From the NCBI RefSeq assembly GCF_012641395.1, contig NZ_JABAIH010000003.1:1-64000 (forward strand): DNA of 64,000 nt, in the 5' to 3' direction. The notes under the pieces are model-generated. The model did not search any database and was not told the DNA's origin. It saw only the letters and a list, made by a program, of their open reading frames with translations. This document shows positions 16,334-23,572 of this stretch, piece after piece; position 1 is the stretch's first letter; each line of letters starts with the position of its first letter. The stretch comes from Rhizobium sp. P32RR-XVIII (GTDB lineage: Bacteria > Pseudomonadota > Alphaproteobacteria > Rhizobiales > Rhizobiaceae). The position numbers and the translations under genes are program-made.

Positions 16334-16789
16334 TCAAACTCCCGCAGCGTGCTTGATCGCCGCGCGGATGCGCTGATAGGTGCCGCATCGGCAGACATTG
16401 CCCGACATGGCGGCATCGATGTCGTCATCCGTCGGCTTCGGCGTGTCTTTCAGTAGCGCCGCCGCCGACATGATCTGGCCGGACTGGCAGTAGCCGCACT
16501 GCACCACCTCCAGCTCCAGCCACGCCTTCTGCAAGGTCGCGCCCTGCGGCGTCTGGCCGATCGCCTCGATCGTGGTGACCGCGCTGTCGCCGACGCTGTC
16601 GACTGGCGTCTGGCACGAGCGCACCGCCTGGCCGTCGAGATGCACGGTGCAGGCGCCGCACAGCCCCTGGCCGCAGCCGAACTTGGTTCCGGTGATGCCG
16701 AGTACGTCGCGCAGCATCCACAAAAGCGGGATGTCGCCATCGACGTCGACCTTATGGGGTGTGCCGTTGATCTTTAACGTGAAAGCCAT
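16334..16789 (-). CDS. 2Fe-2S subunit of the molybdenum hydroxylase (IorA-like)
   Basis: A 151-residue two-cluster iron-sulfur protein. The plant-type cluster uses C39, C44, C47 and C59 ([17 protein letters not shown] ... SC). The second, helical cluster uses C98, C101, C133 and C135 (CGYCQSGQ and CRCGTYQR). The length and layout match the small subunit of IorAB-type enzymes. The start at 16789 has GAGAGG upstream; longer open frames lack similarity. It carries electrons from the molybdenum site to an external acceptor. The large subunit gene follows immediately. Confidence 0.92.
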   Translation of the reverse strand: MAFTLKINGTPHKVDVDGDIPLLWMLRDVLGITGTKFGCGQGLCGACTVHLDGQAVRSCQTPVDSVGDSAVTTIEAIGQTPQGATLQKAWLELEVVQCGYCQSGQIMSAAALLKDTPKPTDDDIDAAMSGNVCRCGTYQRIRAAIKHAAGV

Positions 16790-16883
16790 GCATGCCTCTC
16801 GGTGGCTGGGGCTGATAAGATGATGTAGCCCGCCGACATGGACAGCGGTCGGCCGGCTGCGTGGATCAATGAGAGCGCGCCGT

Positions 16884-17801
16884 TCACGGACGAACGCGGA
16901 TGACCGTCTTCCCCGTGCGCCGCTCGGTCGGATTGAATGCGGCGACGGCTTCGTCGAGGGTCGCGATGTTGCCGATGTTCGTCCGCAGTCGTCCGTCCCG
17001 CACCCGCTGGACGATCTCACTCAGTTGAGCACGATCCGACTCGACAACGAAGTCGACCGCCAGGCCGTCGGCGGGCCGCGCCTCGGCCGGCCCGACAATG
17101 GTCACCAGTGTTCCTCCGGCTCGAATCAAGCCTGCGGACCGCTTCTGGATGTCACCGCCGATGACATCGAACACCAGATCGACGCCACCGACGTCTTCGA
17201 GGACATCGTTGTCGAGGTCGACGAACTCCTGCGCGCCGAAGTCGAGCGCCTTCTGACGGTCGGCGGCGCGTCCGGTGCCGATGACATAGGCGCCGGCCTC
17301 ACGTGCGAGCTGCGTCACCATCGAACCGACGGCGCCGGCCGCGCCGTGCGCAAGAACGCTCTGCCCGGCCTGAAGGCGGCCGTGCTGGAACAGTCCCTGC
17401 CATGCCGTCAGTCCCGAGATCGGCAGGCTGGCGCCCACCGTGAAGTCGACGTCGCCCGGCAGCGGCGCAAGGTTGCGTGCCTCGATCGCCACAAACTCCG
17501 CCAGGGTGCCGTCGCGATGCCAATCCGCGAGGCCGAACACCCGCTGCCCCAGCGACAGGCCCGTCGTACCATAGCCGAGGGTGGTGACCACTCCGGCCAG
17601 CTCGTGGCCGGGGATCGACGGTGTCCGGTCACGGTCGCGGCGATCGGTCCAGGTCGAGGGCCAGGCGAGCTCAGTCGGGACGAATCCCGAGGCATGAATC
17701 CGAACGACGACGTCGTTTATCGCTGCCTGCGGCTCGGGCCGCTGCATCAGCTTCATCCCGGCCGTTCCAGCAGCCTGATCCGTTACCACGATTGCCTTCA
17801 T
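16884..17801 (-). CDS. NADP-dependent medium-chain quinone reductase-like protein
   Basis: A 305-residue medium-chain dehydrogenase/reductase without zinc ligands, the quinone oxidoreductase type. The N-terminal GroES-like domain holds P-G-H-E-L-A-G-V-V, and the nucleotide fold has [20 protein letters not shown] at about residues 150-169. [10 protein letters not shown] suggests NADP preference. It probably reduces quinones or alpha,beta-unsaturated carbonyls. It lies 46 bases downstream of the azoreductase and 94 bases before the iron-sulfur subunit, all on the minus strand. A decayed copy of its first 15 codons is at 3191. Confidence 0.9.
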   Translation of the reverse strand: MKAIVVTDQAAGTAGMKLMQRPEPQAAINDVVVRIHASGFVPTELAWPSTWTDRRDRDRTPSIPGHELAGVVTTLGYGTTGLSLGQRVFGLADWHRDGTLAEFVAIEARNLAPLPGDVDFTVGASLPISGLTAWQGLFQHGRLQAGQSVLAHGAAGAVGSMVTQLAREAGAYVIGTGRAADRQKALDFGAQEFVDLDNDVLEDVGGVDLVFDVIGGDIQKRSAGLIRAGGTLVTIVGPAEARPADGLAVDFVVESDRAQLSEIVQRVRDGRLRTNIGNIATLDEAVAAFNPTERRTGKTVIRVRP

Positions 17802-17847
17802 GATAATTGTCTCCTCGGTTCATTCGTCTCGGATGCGGCAACGCCCG

Positions 17848-18477
17848 TTACTCGATCGGACATGGAACCTCTCCCATGACCGTCAGGTCGATCGTCGCGA
17901 GCGCTTTGTCCCTCGCTAATATGGCCTGGTCCCGGTCGAGAAACGCGGTGGCCTGCATGGCGAAGAATTGCAGGCTTTTCAGCCCCATGGAGCCCAGCAC
18001 TGCCGACAGATACGGCGTGAGAAAATCGGGCTGGTTGGCTTTCTCGCCGGCGAAGACGCCGCCGGAAGCGATACCGACGAACACCGGTCGATCCGAGAGC
18101 ATTCCCACCTTCCCTTCTCGCGTCGACTTGAAGGTACGACCGGCGCGCAGGATTTGGTCGATCCAGGCCTTGAGGACCGAGGGAACGGTGAGGTTGTGCA
18201 TGGGCGTTCCGATGACAATCGCATCGGCCGCCTCGACTTCGTGAATAAGCGCTTCGGATAGCTCCAGCGCACCCTTCAGCGGGGCCGCCAACGTCGTCGG
18301 CGACGACAGGGTAGTCGCGTAGTCGGGCGCGGGGTGCGACAGGGGGTAAGCGCCAAAGTCGCGCCGGCTGATGCTCGCGCCGGGCGCAACCTCAAGGAGC
18401 TTTTTGACGATCGCCGCCGAAAGCTGGCGGCTGTGCGATTCTGGACGCGGGCTGCAATCAATATGGAGGATTTTCAT
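17848..18477 (-). CDS. azoR: FMN-dependent NADH azoreductase
   Basis: A 209-residue flavodoxin-like protein of the AzoR/NQO type. The N-terminus M-K-I-L-H-I-D-C-S-P-R-P-x-x-S-x-S is close to the family FMN phosphate loop (x-S-x-R-x-x-x-S-x-S), GTPMHNLTVPSVLKAWID at about residues 94-111 is the M-x-N-F/L-x-x-P motif, and SGGVF lies near residue 140. It reduces azo dyes and quinones by two electrons and so limits redox cycling. The P460 gene stops 12 bases upstream, so the two are likely co-transcribed. Cytoplasmic, no signal peptide. Confidence 0.88.
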   Translation of the reverse strand: MKILHIDCSPRPESHSRQLSAAIVKKLLEVAPGASISRRDFGAYPLSHPAPDYATTLSSPTTLAAPLKGALELSEALIHEVEAADAIVIGTPMHNLTVPSVLKAWIDQILRAGRTFKSTREGKVGMLSDRPVFVGIASGGVFAGEKANQPDFLTPYLSAVLGSMGLKSLQFFAMQATAFLDRDQAILARDKALATIDLTVMGEVPCPIE

Positions 18478-18489
18478 GCCACGCCCCGC

Positions 18490-19074
18490 TTATTGCTTCA
18501 GAACCGGATAGCCGTGAGTGTAGATCCAGTCTGACTGTCGCGCCGGCTCGTGACAGGACTGACAGTCCGCCGTGTAGTCGGTGGATGTGGTCTTCTGGGG
18601 ATCAGCTGCGTCGAACCAGGACCAACCCCAACCGTCGCCCCAAAGCTTGTTTCCTGGAAATCGGCCGGTGCTGTCTTTCACCATGACGAACCAGCCGGCC
18701 AGGGTACCGGCACTGCTTACGGTTCCGGTTGTCATATCGTTCGTAGTCGTATCGAACACTTCCTTCACGAGAACGGCACCGTCGGGAAAGTGTCCGTCCT
18801 TGCGATACGCGGCGATGGTTCCGGGCGACGCATAGACCACGTGCAACTGTTTTGAGCCTGGACCGTCGTCTTTAGCCACTGCCCAGCTGCCCAGCACCTG
18901 ATAAGCGGTCCGATAGTCGGGAGGTACGTGCAGATTTCCCTTGTCGTCGACAACAGCCGCAGCCGTTCCCTCGTACCGCGAGTGCTTATCCATCTGCGCA
19001 TAGGTAGTAACGGCGCCGGCGCCGATCACGGACAATCCTGCCAGGGCAGCGCCCAAGGCAATGACGATTCTCAT
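18490..19074 (-). CDS. Cytochrome P460 family c-type haem protein
   Basis: A 194-residue secreted protein. Residues 1-26 form a Sec signal peptide (MRIVIALGAALAGLSVIGAG, then A-V-T-T-Y-A). The body has family features of cytochrome P460 (W-A-V-A-K-D ... G-x-F-P-D-G-A-V-L-V-K-E ... G-W-G-W-S-W-F). The haem c site CQSCH is near the C-terminus, C171, C174 and H175. P460 proteins oxidise hydroxylamine or act in electron transfer. Here the gene heads a minus-strand run ending in a periplasmic molybdenum hydroxylase, so it may accept that enzyme's electrons. The start at 19074 is set by the signal peptide and AGGAAC. Confidence 0.82.
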   Translation of the reverse strand: MRIVIALGAALAGLSVIGAGAVTTYAQMDKHSRYEGTAAAVVDDKGNLHVPPDYRTAYQVLGSWAVAKDDGPGSKQLHVVYASPGTIAAYRKDGHFPDGAVLVKEVFDTTTNDMTTGTVSSAGTLAGWFVMVKDSTGRFPGNKLWGDGWGWSWFDAADPQKTTSTDYTADCQSCHEPARQSDWIYTHGYPVLKQ

Positions 19075-19372
19075 GGCAATGTTCCTATGTTGGTGAACCA
19101 GAAGCGTTCCTCGGCGTCCCTCGATGAGATCTCCGACGAAGGTAATTAGTTCTCGCAGGGCGGGACGAAGTTTTCCAATAGCTGAGATGTATCGTTTCCA
19201 TAGCGGCGGGGAATGCTCGCGACTGTCCTCACGTGCCCTCGGCACCGGCGGCGCCAGCGACATCGGTTTCGCCCATCACCGATTTCCCGGCAGAAGACCT
19301 CGTGACCGTCAAAACGGCCGTGCGGTCCACGTCACTGACCTTAGAGCTCGGATCGAGCGCGAAAGGACTCCA
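19075..19372. other. Gene-free divergent region between P460 and kinase-like gene 2
   Basis: This gap separates the minus-strand redox run from the plus-strand kinase-like gene. No gene is supported: open frames here lack RBS and family likeness. It should hold the promoter of the P460-azoreductase-hydroxylase run. Copy C of the conserved element follows at its right end. Confidence 0.5.
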
Positions 19373-19415
19373 ATAACGGCAGGCTATCGACTTTATGGCG
19401 AGAGGTGATTTCCCT
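19373..19415 (+). promoter_or_regulatory. Conserved upstream element, copy C (before kinase-like gene 2)
   Basis: ATAACGGCAGGCTATCGACT begins at 19374 and continues with T-TATGGC-G and AGAGGTGATTTCCCT to 19415. It matches copy B at 37 of 43 positions with the same spacing. It ends about 97 bases before the ATG at 19513. The distance suggests a promoter plus leader, or an operator; no known sigma-factor consensus fits it fully. Confidence 0.55.
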
Positions 19416-19512
19416 TTTGAGGCGTCGGAACCCACTGTGCCATTCGACGCTACGCCGGAAAACCACTCGTTGTCTAAGCGGATGGCTTCGGATCACGGAC
19501 CAGGAGGTTGAT

Positions 19513-20637
19513 ATGCAGAATGCAGATGGACGGGAGGCGACCGCCCCATGCTCGAAAGCCGCTCCCGTTATCGAGATTCTTCCGCCAGACATCGTAGTAC
19601 TTGCGGATGGTGCGGGCGTGGCTATCGGGCAGGGGCGCCTCTTCGCCACCTCGGTGGGCCCCCGCGCGCGTGACGGGCAGCGCCGACCGGCGCCTGCGCT
19701 CCGGTCTGTTGACATCCCGTTAGTAGGCCCCAACGGAGAGGTCTCGGGAATTCTGCGCCGCGTCCTACCCGTCGCTGAGTTCGGCGCCCTCTCGGCGCAC
19801 CTCGAGTCAGCCTCGCGTAGCTCCAGCGACGAGATTACAAAGTCCGTTGTGCATGATATGAACAATCTCCTGGCCGTGATCGATGGCGGCCTTGGCCTTC
19901 TGGAACACCAAAGCGACGCCGATGCCCGCAGGGCGATCTTTACCCGCTTGCGCGGCGCGGTCGACAAAGGCGCGATTTTGACGCGAAGGCTACTGGACCA
20001 TGGAAGTCTAGCCCGGCGCGGCTATGCTGGCACGACGCCTACACAGCTGTCTGTCGCCGTTGAGGCTTTGCGCCCGTCGTTGAGCTCGGACACAGTGATG
20101 GAAATAGAGATCGAATCCGGCCTGTGGCCGGTGAAGGCTGATGCCGATGAGCTCTATTTCGCGCTGCTGAACTTGTGTCGAAACGCTGATGCAGCCACGC
20201 GCAAAGGCGGCCTGATCGTCGTCTCCGCCGCGAATGTGGCCGCCCAATCGGATGGGCACGATGGAATGGTCGCAATCACAGTCCGCGACAACGGCTCAGG
20301 GATGACCGAGGAGGTCATGGGGCGCGCCTTCGAGCCGTATTTCACGACGAAGGAGGTTGGCGTCGGAACCGGCCTGGGGCTTGCCCAAGTTCGTGCGTTT
20401 GCCGAGCGCCAAGGGGGATCGATTCACTTGCAGTCCGAGTTAGGTGTTGGAACCGCGATCCACTTGATTTTCCCCCGTGTGCCGGACGAGGAGTCTGCTG
20501 CTACTCCGGTTCCGGAGCCGTACAGTGACGACAGCTGCTCGCGCTCGGCTCTCTCGACTATCGGCTATAGCCCGTCGCTGAACGGGGGCGTCTTCCACAT
20601 AGTACCCTCAAGAGGGCAGCAGCGGACGATTTCTTAA
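19513..20637 (+). CDS. Sensorless histidine-kinase-like protein (HD-x-x-N box), paralogue
   Basis: A 374-residue paralogue of the 12887-13825 protein. The phospho-acceptor helix is VVHDMNNLLAVIDGGL with H114. The ATPase domain has the N-box NLCRNADAAT, G1 DNGSGMTEEV and G2 GTGLGLAQVRAF. The first 100 residues hold no transmembrane or known sensor domain but share the V-G-P-N-G-E-V-S-G-I-L-R-R strand pair with its paralogue. A 60-residue low-complexity tail follows the kinase core. CAGGAGG upstream fixes the start at 19513. No response regulator is adjacent. It is divergent from the P460 run and shares its upstream element with kinase-like gene 1. Confidence 0.8.
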   Translation: MQNADGREATAPCSKAAPVIEILPPDIVVLADGAGVAIGQGRLFATSVGPRARDGQRRPAPALRSVDIPLVGPNGEVSGILRRVLPVAEFGALSAHLESASRSSSDEITKSVVHDMNNLLAVIDGGLGLLEHQSDADARRAIFTRLRGAVDKGAILTRRLLDHGSLARRGYAGTTPTQLSVAVEALRPSLSSDTVMEIEIESGLWPVKADADELYFALLNLCRNADAATRKGGLIVVSAANVAAQSDGHDGMVAITVRDNGSGMTEEVMGRAFEPYFTTKEVGVGTGLGLAQVRAFAERQGGSIHLQSELGVGTAIHLIFPRVPDEESAATPVPEPYSDDSCSRSALSTIGYSPSLNGGVFHIVPSRGQQRTIS

Positions 20638-20724
20638 AGATCATGGCAGGCCTTCAAGGACATCAACGCGGGATCTCTGCATCGCTTTTGCCCGTTAGCT
20701 GCGGTGACTTGACCGCATGTGGGT

Positions 20725-20768
20725 CCCGTTGCCGAACGGGCAGAGCGTGCCCTCCGTTGAGGGTTCGG
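20725..20768. terminator. Stem-loops between convergent genes
   Basis: CCCGTTGCCGAACGGG (20725-20740) and CCCTC-CGTT-GAGGG (20750-20763) lie between the kinase-like gene (ends 20637, plus) and the AhpD-like gene (ends 20770, minus). CCGAAC at 20732 can also pair with GTTCGG at 20763. They are placed as a bidirectional transcript end; T-runs are weak. Confidence 0.4.
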
Positions 20769-20769
20769 C

Positions 20770-21174
20770 TTAGACCAAAAACTCTTTGTCGACGGGAATT
20801 TGCATCGCGTTGACCAGGTGATTGGTCTGCCCCGCCAACCCGATGACCGCAAGCAACTCCGCGTGCTGAGCTTCCGTCATTCCGCGCGCCTTTGCCGCTG
20901 CCGTGTGGGAATGGATGCAGTAGGAGCAACCGTTCGCGGTTGAGACGGCAATGTAGATCAGCTCCCGTGTGAGGGGATCTAAAGCACCTTCAGCTGTCAT
21001 GACAGCCTTCAGTCCTTCCCAGGTCCGCTTCAACAGAACAGGGTCATTGGCGAGACCGCGCCAGAAATTGTTCACAAAATCTGATTTTTTGGTTGTCCGC
21101 ATATCATCGAAGACTTCCTTCAATGCCGGCACTGCGTTTACTTCAGCATCGGTAAGCAGCTTGACGGTGGCCAT
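20770..21174 (-). CDS. AhpD-like carboxymuconolactone decarboxylase family protein
   Basis: A 134-residue AhpD-like protein. The redox pair is in NGCSYCIHSH: C83, C86 and H90. The glutamate of the full E-x-x-x-C-x-x-C-x-x-x-H motif is replaced by S at the matching position, seen as STANGC. The length is that of single-domain members. It probably acts as a peroxidase or disulfide reductase. AAAGGAAC precedes the ATG. It is convergent with the kinase-like gene and upstream of the hpd terminator, and is a shorter paralogue of the protein at 1773. Confidence 0.87.
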   Translation of the reverse strand: MATVKLLTDAEVNAVPALKEVFDDMRTTKKSDFVNNFWRGLANDPVLLKRTWEGLKAVMTAEGALDPLTRELIYIAVSTANGCSYCIHSHTAAAKARGMTEAQHAELLAVIGLAGQTNHLVNAMQIPVDKEFLV

Positions 21175-21271
21175 GGTAGTTCCTTTACGAGGTCAACGGA
21201 CCGCAGCATACATGAACTCTCCCTCGGTTCATCAGCGTGCGGCGATCTGACCCATTCTGCACCGCCGACAT

Positions 21272-21304
21272 GCAAAAGCGGCGATCCCTGATCGCCGCTT
21301 TTGC
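21272..21304 (-). terminator. Terminator of hpd
   Basis: Perfect 15-bp stem, GCAAAAGCGGCGATC at 21272-21286 and its complement at 21290-21304, with loop CCT. It begins 26 bases past the hpd stop. Read on the minus strand, the right arm carries CTTTTGC, giving a weak U-tract inside the stem base. Confidence 0.75.
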
Positions 21305-21330
21305 AGTTGTTCCCCAGCCGGAGTGACGCT

Positions 21331-22443
21331 CTACTCGGCGGCCGTGGGACGAAGCACGCCGCGCCGGATCTGATCGGCCTCGATGGATTCGAACAGGGCG
21401 CGGAAGTTTCCTTCGCCGAAGCCCTCGTCTCCCTTTCGCTGAATGAACTCGAAGAAGATCGGGCCGATGACCGTTCTCGAGAAGATCTGCAGCAGGATGC
21501 GGGTCGTGCCGCCATCCACGACACCCTCGCCATCGATCAAGATGCCGTGCTGCTTCATCCGCTCGATCGGCTCGTCATGGCCGTGCACGCGGTCGTGCGA
21601 GAGTTCGTAGTATGTTTCCGGCGGGCCGGGCATGAATTTCAGGCCGTTACCAGCCAGCCTGTCGGTCGCGTCGTAAATTTCCTCCGTACCGACGGCGATG
21701 TGCTGGATGCCCTCGCCCTTGTATTTCCGCAGATACTCCTCGATCTGGCTGGTATCATCCTTGGACTCGTTCAGCGGAATGCGGATCTTGCCGCAGGGCG
21801 AGGTGATCGCGCGGCTCATCAGTCCGGTGATGCGGCCATCGATATTGAAGAAGTGGATCTGCTTGAAATTGAATAGCTCGCGATAGAAATCCCACCACTT
21901 GTCCATATTGCCGCGATAGACGTTGTGAGTCAGATGATCGAGATAGTAGAAGCCGACCCCCTGCGGCTTCGGATCGCGTTCGCCCAGCCATTCGAAATCC
22001 GCGTCATAAAGCGATCCCTTCTCGCCGTAGGTCTCGACGAAATAAAGCAGCGAACCGCCGATCCCGACGATTGCCGGAATGTCGATGGTCTTATCCTCGC
22101 CCTCATAGGGCGTAGCACCCTTTGACACCGCATGCTCGAACGCATGCCTTGCGTCAGAAACGCGCCAGGCCATGGACGGCGCGCAAGGGCCATGTTTGTC
22201 GACGAAGCGCATGGCATGGCTACCGGGCTCGGCATTGATCAGATAGTTGATGCTGCCCTGGCGCCAGACGGTGATGTCCCTCGTGCGGTGCTTGGCAACG
22301 TAAATGTAGCCCATGCGGGCGAAAAGCTCGCGAAGCTTTTCCGGCTCGGGATGGGCAAATTCGACAAACTCGAAGCCGTCCGTGCCGGCCGGGTTGTCTG
22401 CGGTGATGCCTGTCGGCGGTGCGTCATGCGGGAAAGGGCCCAT
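21331..22443 (-). CDS. hpd: 4-Hydroxyphenylpyruvate dioxygenase
   Basis: A 370-residue Fe(II) dioxygenase converting 4-hydroxyphenylpyruvate to homogentisate. The C-terminal catalytic half shows the facial triad: His in YLDHLTHNVYRG, His in GIQHIAVGT, and Glu in FFEFIQRKGDEGFGEGNF near the C-terminus. The length equals the bacterial enzyme. GGAGGAGAGAACA lies before the ATG at 22443. It is divergent from an Lrp/AsnC gene that probably senses tyrosine or phenylalanine. The product is the substrate of HmgA, encoded 1.1 kb away. A strong terminator follows. Confidence 0.97.
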   Translation of the reverse strand: MGPFPHDAPPTGITADNPAGTDGFEFVEFAHPEPEKLRELFARMGYIYVAKHRTRDITVWRQGSINYLINAEPGSHAMRFVDKHGPCAPSMAWRVSDARHAFEHAVSKGATPYEGEDKTIDIPAIVGIGGSLLYFVETYGEKGSLYDADFEWLGERDPKPQGVGFYYLDHLTHNVYRGNMDKWWDFYRELFNFKQIHFFNIDGRITGLMSRAITSPCGKIRIPLNESKDDTSQIEEYLRKYKGEGIQHIAVGTEEIYDATDRLAGNGLKFMPGPPETYYELSHDRVHGHDEPIERMKQHGILIDGEGVVDGGTTRILLQIFSRTVIGPIFFEFIQRKGDEGFGEGNFRALFESIEADQIRRGVLRPTAAE

Positions 22444-22490
22444 TGTTCTCTCCTCCGAGATGGATTTTGAACAATTATGGCGCAGTTCTC

Positions 22491-22547
22491 ATGCATTGTA
22501 CTTGCATTCCCGCGGACTTCCGCCATTTCAATACACGATTCATGCAT
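22491..22547. promoter_or_regulatory. Candidate Lrp/AsnC operator pair between hpd and its regulator
   Basis: Two ATGCAT motifs, at 22491-22496 and 22542-22547, face each other in the 126-base hpd/lrp gap. Read in opposite directions, ATGCATTGTACTTGCATT and ATGCATGAATCGTGTATT match at 12 of 18 positions. Lrp-type regulators bind such paired, loosely dyadic sites, so this may control both genes. Confidence 0.4.
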
Positions 22548-22569
22548 GGGATGAAGGAATTGCGCACGG

Positions 22570-23049
22570 ATGGAACAGATCGACGGGTATGACCTGAAAA
22601 TTCTCGCGGAATTGCAGCGTGACGGCCGCCTGACCAATAACGAGCTGTCCGAACTGATCGCTCTTTCGCCCTCGCAATGCTCGCGCCGGCGCGCAAGACT
22701 GGAGGCGGAAGGCTTTATCCAAAGCTACCGGGCGGTGCTGGATCGCGGCAGGCTGGGATTCGACCTTATGGTCGTGATCGCGGTCACGCTCGCCACCCAC
22801 AATCGCGACAACGCCAAGCGTTTCGCGGCACTGATCGCCAACCTGCCGGAGGTGCTGGAATGTTTCGCGCTCACCGGCGAAATGGACTACCATCTCAAGG
22901 TCGTAACACCCGATCTCGCAGGGCTTTCGCATTTCGTCAACGACGTGCTGCTACCGCACGACAGCGTTCAGCATGTGAAGACCTCGATCGTGCTTCAGAC
23001 GCTGAAAGACTTTCAGGGTCTGCCGGTCCGTCAGCGCAGCAAGCAGTGA
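22570..23049 (+). CDS. Lrp/AsnC family transcriptional regulator
   Basis: A 159-residue Lrp-type regulator. The N-terminal helix-turn-helix reads D-x-K-I-L-A-E-L-Q-R-D-G-R-L-T-N-N-E-L-S-E-L-I-A-L-S-P-S-Q-C-S-R-R over residues 6-40. The C-terminal RAM ligand domain includes V-L-E-C-F-A-L-T-G-E-M-D-Y-H-L-K-V-V, the typical G-x-x-D-Y strand. It is divergent from hpd, so it probably activates or represses tyrosine breakdown in response to an aromatic amino acid. It is convergent with marR, whose stop lies 6 bases away. Confidence 0.93.
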   Translation: MEQIDGYDLKILAELQRDGRLTNNELSELIALSPSQCSRRRARLEAEGFIQSYRAVLDRGRLGFDLMVVIAVTLATHNRDNAKRFAALIANLPEVLECFALTGEMDYHLKVVTPDLAGLSHFVNDVLLPHDSVQHVKTSIVLQTLKDFQGLPVRQRSKQ

Positions 23050-23055
23050 CCGGGC

Positions 23056-23505
23056 TCAGCGGTGCCGCTTGGTCATGACGGCTTCAACGGCCGCGAGACC
23101 GGAAGCAAGCGCCCGAAGGCCGTCCTCGCCGAGAAGCGACGCCAGTTCCGCCGAGTACCGGCCCGCCAGAACGGTCAATTCGCGATAGGCTTTGCTTCCC
23201 GCCGCCGTCAATTCGAGGTGCTCGACACGGCGATCCTGCTCGTCCTGCGTCCGCTTCAGCCAGCGGCGCTTCTCAAGCGCATAGACCGCTCGGCTGACCT
23301 TGGTCTTGTGCATGGTCGAATGAACGCCGACCTCCGTCGCCGTCATGCGCCCGGAACTTCCGAGCGCTGCAAGCGTGCGCCACTCCGGCCGCGTCAGGCC
23401 GTACTCGGCCTTGTAGGCCGCTGCAAAGCGCAGGGCGATAAACTCCGCAGCCCGATTGAGCCGAAACGGCAGGAATTGGTCGAGATCGAACTCGCGGGCG
23501 TCCAT
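23056..23505 (-). CDS. MarR family transcriptional regulator of the homogentisate genes
   Basis: A 149-residue MarR-type repressor. The winged helix core reads [12 protein letters not shown] ... [19 protein letters not shown], followed by the wing D-E-Q-D-R-R-V. It is divergent from hmgA-fahA-maiA with a 67-base gap that holds an 8-bp inverted repeat. AAGGAAACC fixes the start at 23505. By position it is the likely local regulator of the three-gene operon and of itself, perhaps sensing homogentisate or maleylacetoacetate. Confidence 0.9.
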   Translation of the reverse strand: MDAREFDLDQFLPFRLNRAAEFIALRFAAAYKAEYGLTRPEWRTLAALGSSGRMTATEVGVHSTMHKTKVSRAVYALEKRRWLKRTQDEQDRRVEHLELTAAGSKAYRELTVLAGRYSAELASLLGEDGLRALASGLAAVEAVMTKRHR

Positions 23506-23518
23506 GGTTTCCTTGATA

Positions 23519-23547
23519 GTTACAAAATCAATAGTTACGTTTGTAAC
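23519..23547. promoter_or_regulatory. Candidate MarR operator upstream of hmgA
   Basis: Perfect inverted repeat GTTACAAA (23519-23526) and TTTGTAAC (23540-23547), half-sites 21 bp apart centre to centre. A second GTTAC at 23534 makes an inner GTTAC-N4-GTAAC dyad. It fills the marR/hmgA gap and so could block both promoters. It also argues that the ATGATG at 23549 is not the hmgA start. Confidence 0.6.
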
Positions 23548-23572
23548 CATGATGGCGGAGGAGAAGCAAGCC

